Source: Bradyrhizobium sp. CCH5-F6 (GTDB lineage Bacteria > Pseudomonadota > Alphaproteobacteria > Rhizobiales > Xanthobacteraceae). Taken from it: a stretch of DNA of 64,000 nucleotides. Positions within the stretch are counted from its first letter, which is position 1. Every line of letters starts with the position of its first letter. The DNA lies in contig NZ_LSIC01000177.1 in assembly GCF_001556045.1 (NCBI RefSeq), forward strand, positions 8,285 through 72,284, given 5' to 3'. Shown here piece after piece: positions 62,746 to 64,000 of the stretch. The notes under the pieces were generated by a model, which saw only the letters and a list, made by a program, of their open reading frames with translations, made no database searches and was not told the origin of the DNA. The position numbers and the translations under genes are program-made.

Positions 62746-63722
62746 CGGCCTCGCGGCTGCGTATCTTTCCCGCGATCTCCCGCAACCGCGATCCCAAGGC
62801 CTATGTCGGCGAGCTGATGCGGGTGTCCCAGTTCGCCGATCGCAACGGCTTCGAAGGCATCCTGCTGTTCGAAGGCAACGACGCGTTCGTCGAACCCTGG
62901 GCGATGGCCCAGCACATCATGGCAGAGACGACACGATCCTCGCCGCTGATCGCCGTCAATCCGGTCTACATGCACCCGTTCACGGCCGCGAAGTTCGTTT
63001 CGTCCTTCGCGCAGCTCTACGGCCGCAAGGTCTATCTCAACATGATCACGGGGACGGCGGTCAGCGACTTGCACGGGCTGGGCGACGACCAAGCGCATGC
63101 CGATCGATACGTTCGGCTCGGCGAATACGTCGCGCTGATGCGGCAGTTGCTGGCAAGCCCGCGGCCGGTCAATTTCGCGGGCCGGTTCTACCGCGCCAGC
63201 AATCTGCAACTTCGCCCTCGCTTTCCCGCCGAGCTGAAGCCGGAGTTCCTGATCGCCGGCCAATCCGAGGCGGCCCAGCGCGCCGCGAACGACACCGGCT
63301 GCATCAAGATGCAGATGCTGCCGCCCGACCTCGATCGCGGGCTCGACGCAGCAGGCATGAACTTTGGAATTTTCGCGCGCGCGGACCGCGACGAGGCGCG
63401 GCAGGCCGCAAAGGCGCGCTTCTCCGACAATCCCGATGATCGCGTGCTGCTCGCGCTCACGGTGGAGAACAGCGATTCCGTGTGGAAGCGCCGGCTCTAT
63501 GAGGGGCAAAGCGGCGAGCTTCAGGACAACGGCTACTGGCTGTTGCCGTTCCTGACCTTCCAGGCCGACTGCCCCTATCTCGTCGGCAGCTATGACGAGA
63601 TCGGCGCGAAGCTGAAGCAGTTTGCGGCGAAGGGCCTGACCACGATCATGCTGGACATGGTGGCCGACGAGGCCGAGATGCAGCACGTCTGCAAGGCGCT
63701 CGCAGCGAGCGGGATGTTCTAA
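62742..63722 (+). CDS. Luciferase-like (LLM class) flavin-dependent monooxygenase
   Basis: The ATG at 62742 overlaps the PPTase stop (ATGA) and gives 326 aa. RVSQFADRNGFEGILLFEGND, LIAVNPVYMHPFTAAKFVSSFAQLYGRKVYLNMITG and FLIAGQSEAAQRAA fit the bacterial-luciferase/SsuD-type TIM barrel that uses FMNH2. In NRPS clusters such enzymes can oxidise the carrier-bound or released product. No flavin reductase is in the cluster. It is the last gene, and palindromic repeats follow at once. Confidence 0.9.
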   Translation: MTASRLRIFPAISRNRDPKAYVGELMRVSQFADRNGFEGILLFEGNDAFVEPWAMAQHIMAETTRSSPLIAVNPVYMHPFTAAKFVSSFAQLYGRKVYLNMITGTAVSDLHGLGDDQAHADRYVRLGEYVALMRQLLASPRPVNFAGRFYRASNLQLRPRFPAELKPEFLIAGQSEAAQRAANDTGCIKMQMLPPDLDRGLDAAGMNFGIFARADRDEARQAAKARFSDNPDDRVLLALTVENSDSVWKRRLYEGQSGELQDNGYWLLPFLTFQADCPYLVGSYDEIGAKLKQFAAKGLTTIMLDMVADEAEMQHVCKALAASGMF

Positions 63723-63770
63723 AGCATGATCCGGAAAAGTGCGCAGCGGTTTTCCGAAAAGATCATGCTT
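63722..63770. repeat. Palindromic intergenic repeat
   Basis: AAGCATGATC (63722-63731) pairs perfectly with GATCATGCTT (63761-63770), and inside it CGGAAAA (63732-63738) pairs with TTTTCCG (63750-63756). It starts on the last base of the monooxygenase stop codon and may act as its transcript end. Confidence 0.8.
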
Positions 63771-63780
63771 AAACAACAAC

Positions 63781-63823
63781 CTAAAGCGCGATAACGATTC
63801 GTCCTAATCGCATCGCGCTTTAG
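63781..63823. repeat. Palindromic intergenic repeat, same family as 27722-27764
   Basis: CTAAAGCGCGAT (63781-63792) pairs with ATCGCGCTTTAG (63812-63823) as a perfect 12-bp stem. The outer sequence matches the repeat near 27722. Confidence 0.8.
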
Positions 63824-63897
63824 ACCAGGTTCTTCTCCCTCTCCCCGCACGCGGCAGGGCTATCGCAGATGAGTTCTTGGCAGGGCCTGAGCGCGCG

Positions 63898-63941
63898 CCT
63901 CGTCCTTCGAGACGGCGCTTACGCGCCTCCTCAGGATGAGG
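63898..63941. repeat. REP-like inverted repeat
   Basis: CCTCGTCCT near 63898 pairs imperfectly with AGGATGAGG ending at 63941 around a GCGC-rich centre. Another copy begins at the very end of the window (CTCATCCTGAGG). Confidence 0.6.
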
Positions 63942-64000
63942 CTAATTGGCGTCAGTGCCCGTTGAAACTGCTGCCGCGCACTCCGCCCTCATCCTGAGGG

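Noticed and set aside
1..64000. CRISPR array
   Set aside because: No series of regularly spaced identical 24-40 bp repeats was seen; the repeats present are dispersed palindromes.

Overview
The window is GC-rich, densely coded alphaproteobacterial chromosome. It looks like Bradyrhizobium or a close relative. This rests on many periplasmic binding proteins of the Bug, TAXI and branched-chain amino acid types, an RpoH paralogue, several class III cyclases, and short palindromic intergenic repeats of a kind I associate with this group. The species call comes from gene style, not from a database match.

Layout. 1-4056: the end of a regulator-like gene and three orphan solute-binding proteins. 4400-4475: a tRNA gene with anticodon CAU. 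The last 53 bp of its locus recur at 14770-14822, and between the copies lies a 10.3 kb cassette. The cassette is one leftward ten-gene operon (flavin reductase, HpaB-type monooxygenase, cupin, a five-gene branched-chain-type ABC importer, DUF2848 protein, amidase) with a divergent MarR regulator and a palindromic site between them. It looks like a tRNA-integrated uptake-and-degradation island with no integrase left. 15103-25497: small exported proteins, an RND efflux operon ending in a Pro/Ser/Thr-rich lipoprotein-like gene, an RpoH-type sigma factor and an OmpR/histidine kinase pair. 25500-33927: a possibly decayed HTH gene, three class III nucleotidyl cyclases, a rhodanese, a HutD-like protein, an alpha/beta hydrolase and a DUF2087 protein.

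34152-36824: a bufferin-type RiPP operon. It encodes a DUF2282 precursor with four Cys, a DUF692/MNIO iron oxidase, a DUF2063 partner and a DoxX membrane protein, behind a good match to an ECF SigF promoter and ahead of a perfect hairpin terminator. 36841-42850: two divergent gene groups around a TetR gene, with twin palindromic operators (SDR, carboxymuconolactone-decarboxylase-like protein and TetR to the left; two binding proteins, a metallo-hydrolase and a VOC protein to the right). 42994-51415: a methyltransferase, a large L,D-transpeptidase, and a surface polysaccharide group (flippase, glycosyltransferase, Tat-exported GH10 hydrolase, DUF6492 protein, PCMT-like methyltransferase).

51417-63722: a candidate natural-product locus. 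An A-T-C-A-T-C nonribosomal peptide synthetase of 2147 aa is followed by a 56-aa Lys-tailed protein, an Sfp-type phosphopantetheinyl transferase and a luciferase-like flavin monooxygenase. A SAM-cyclase-AAA-TPR protein is divergent to it. The first adenylation domain resembles PCS60-type acyl-CoA ligases and the second lacks the usual amino-group-binding Asp, so the product is probably not an ordinary dipeptide. This locus, the tRNA island and the bufferin operon are the three parts most worth following up. The last 280 bp are palindromic repeats.
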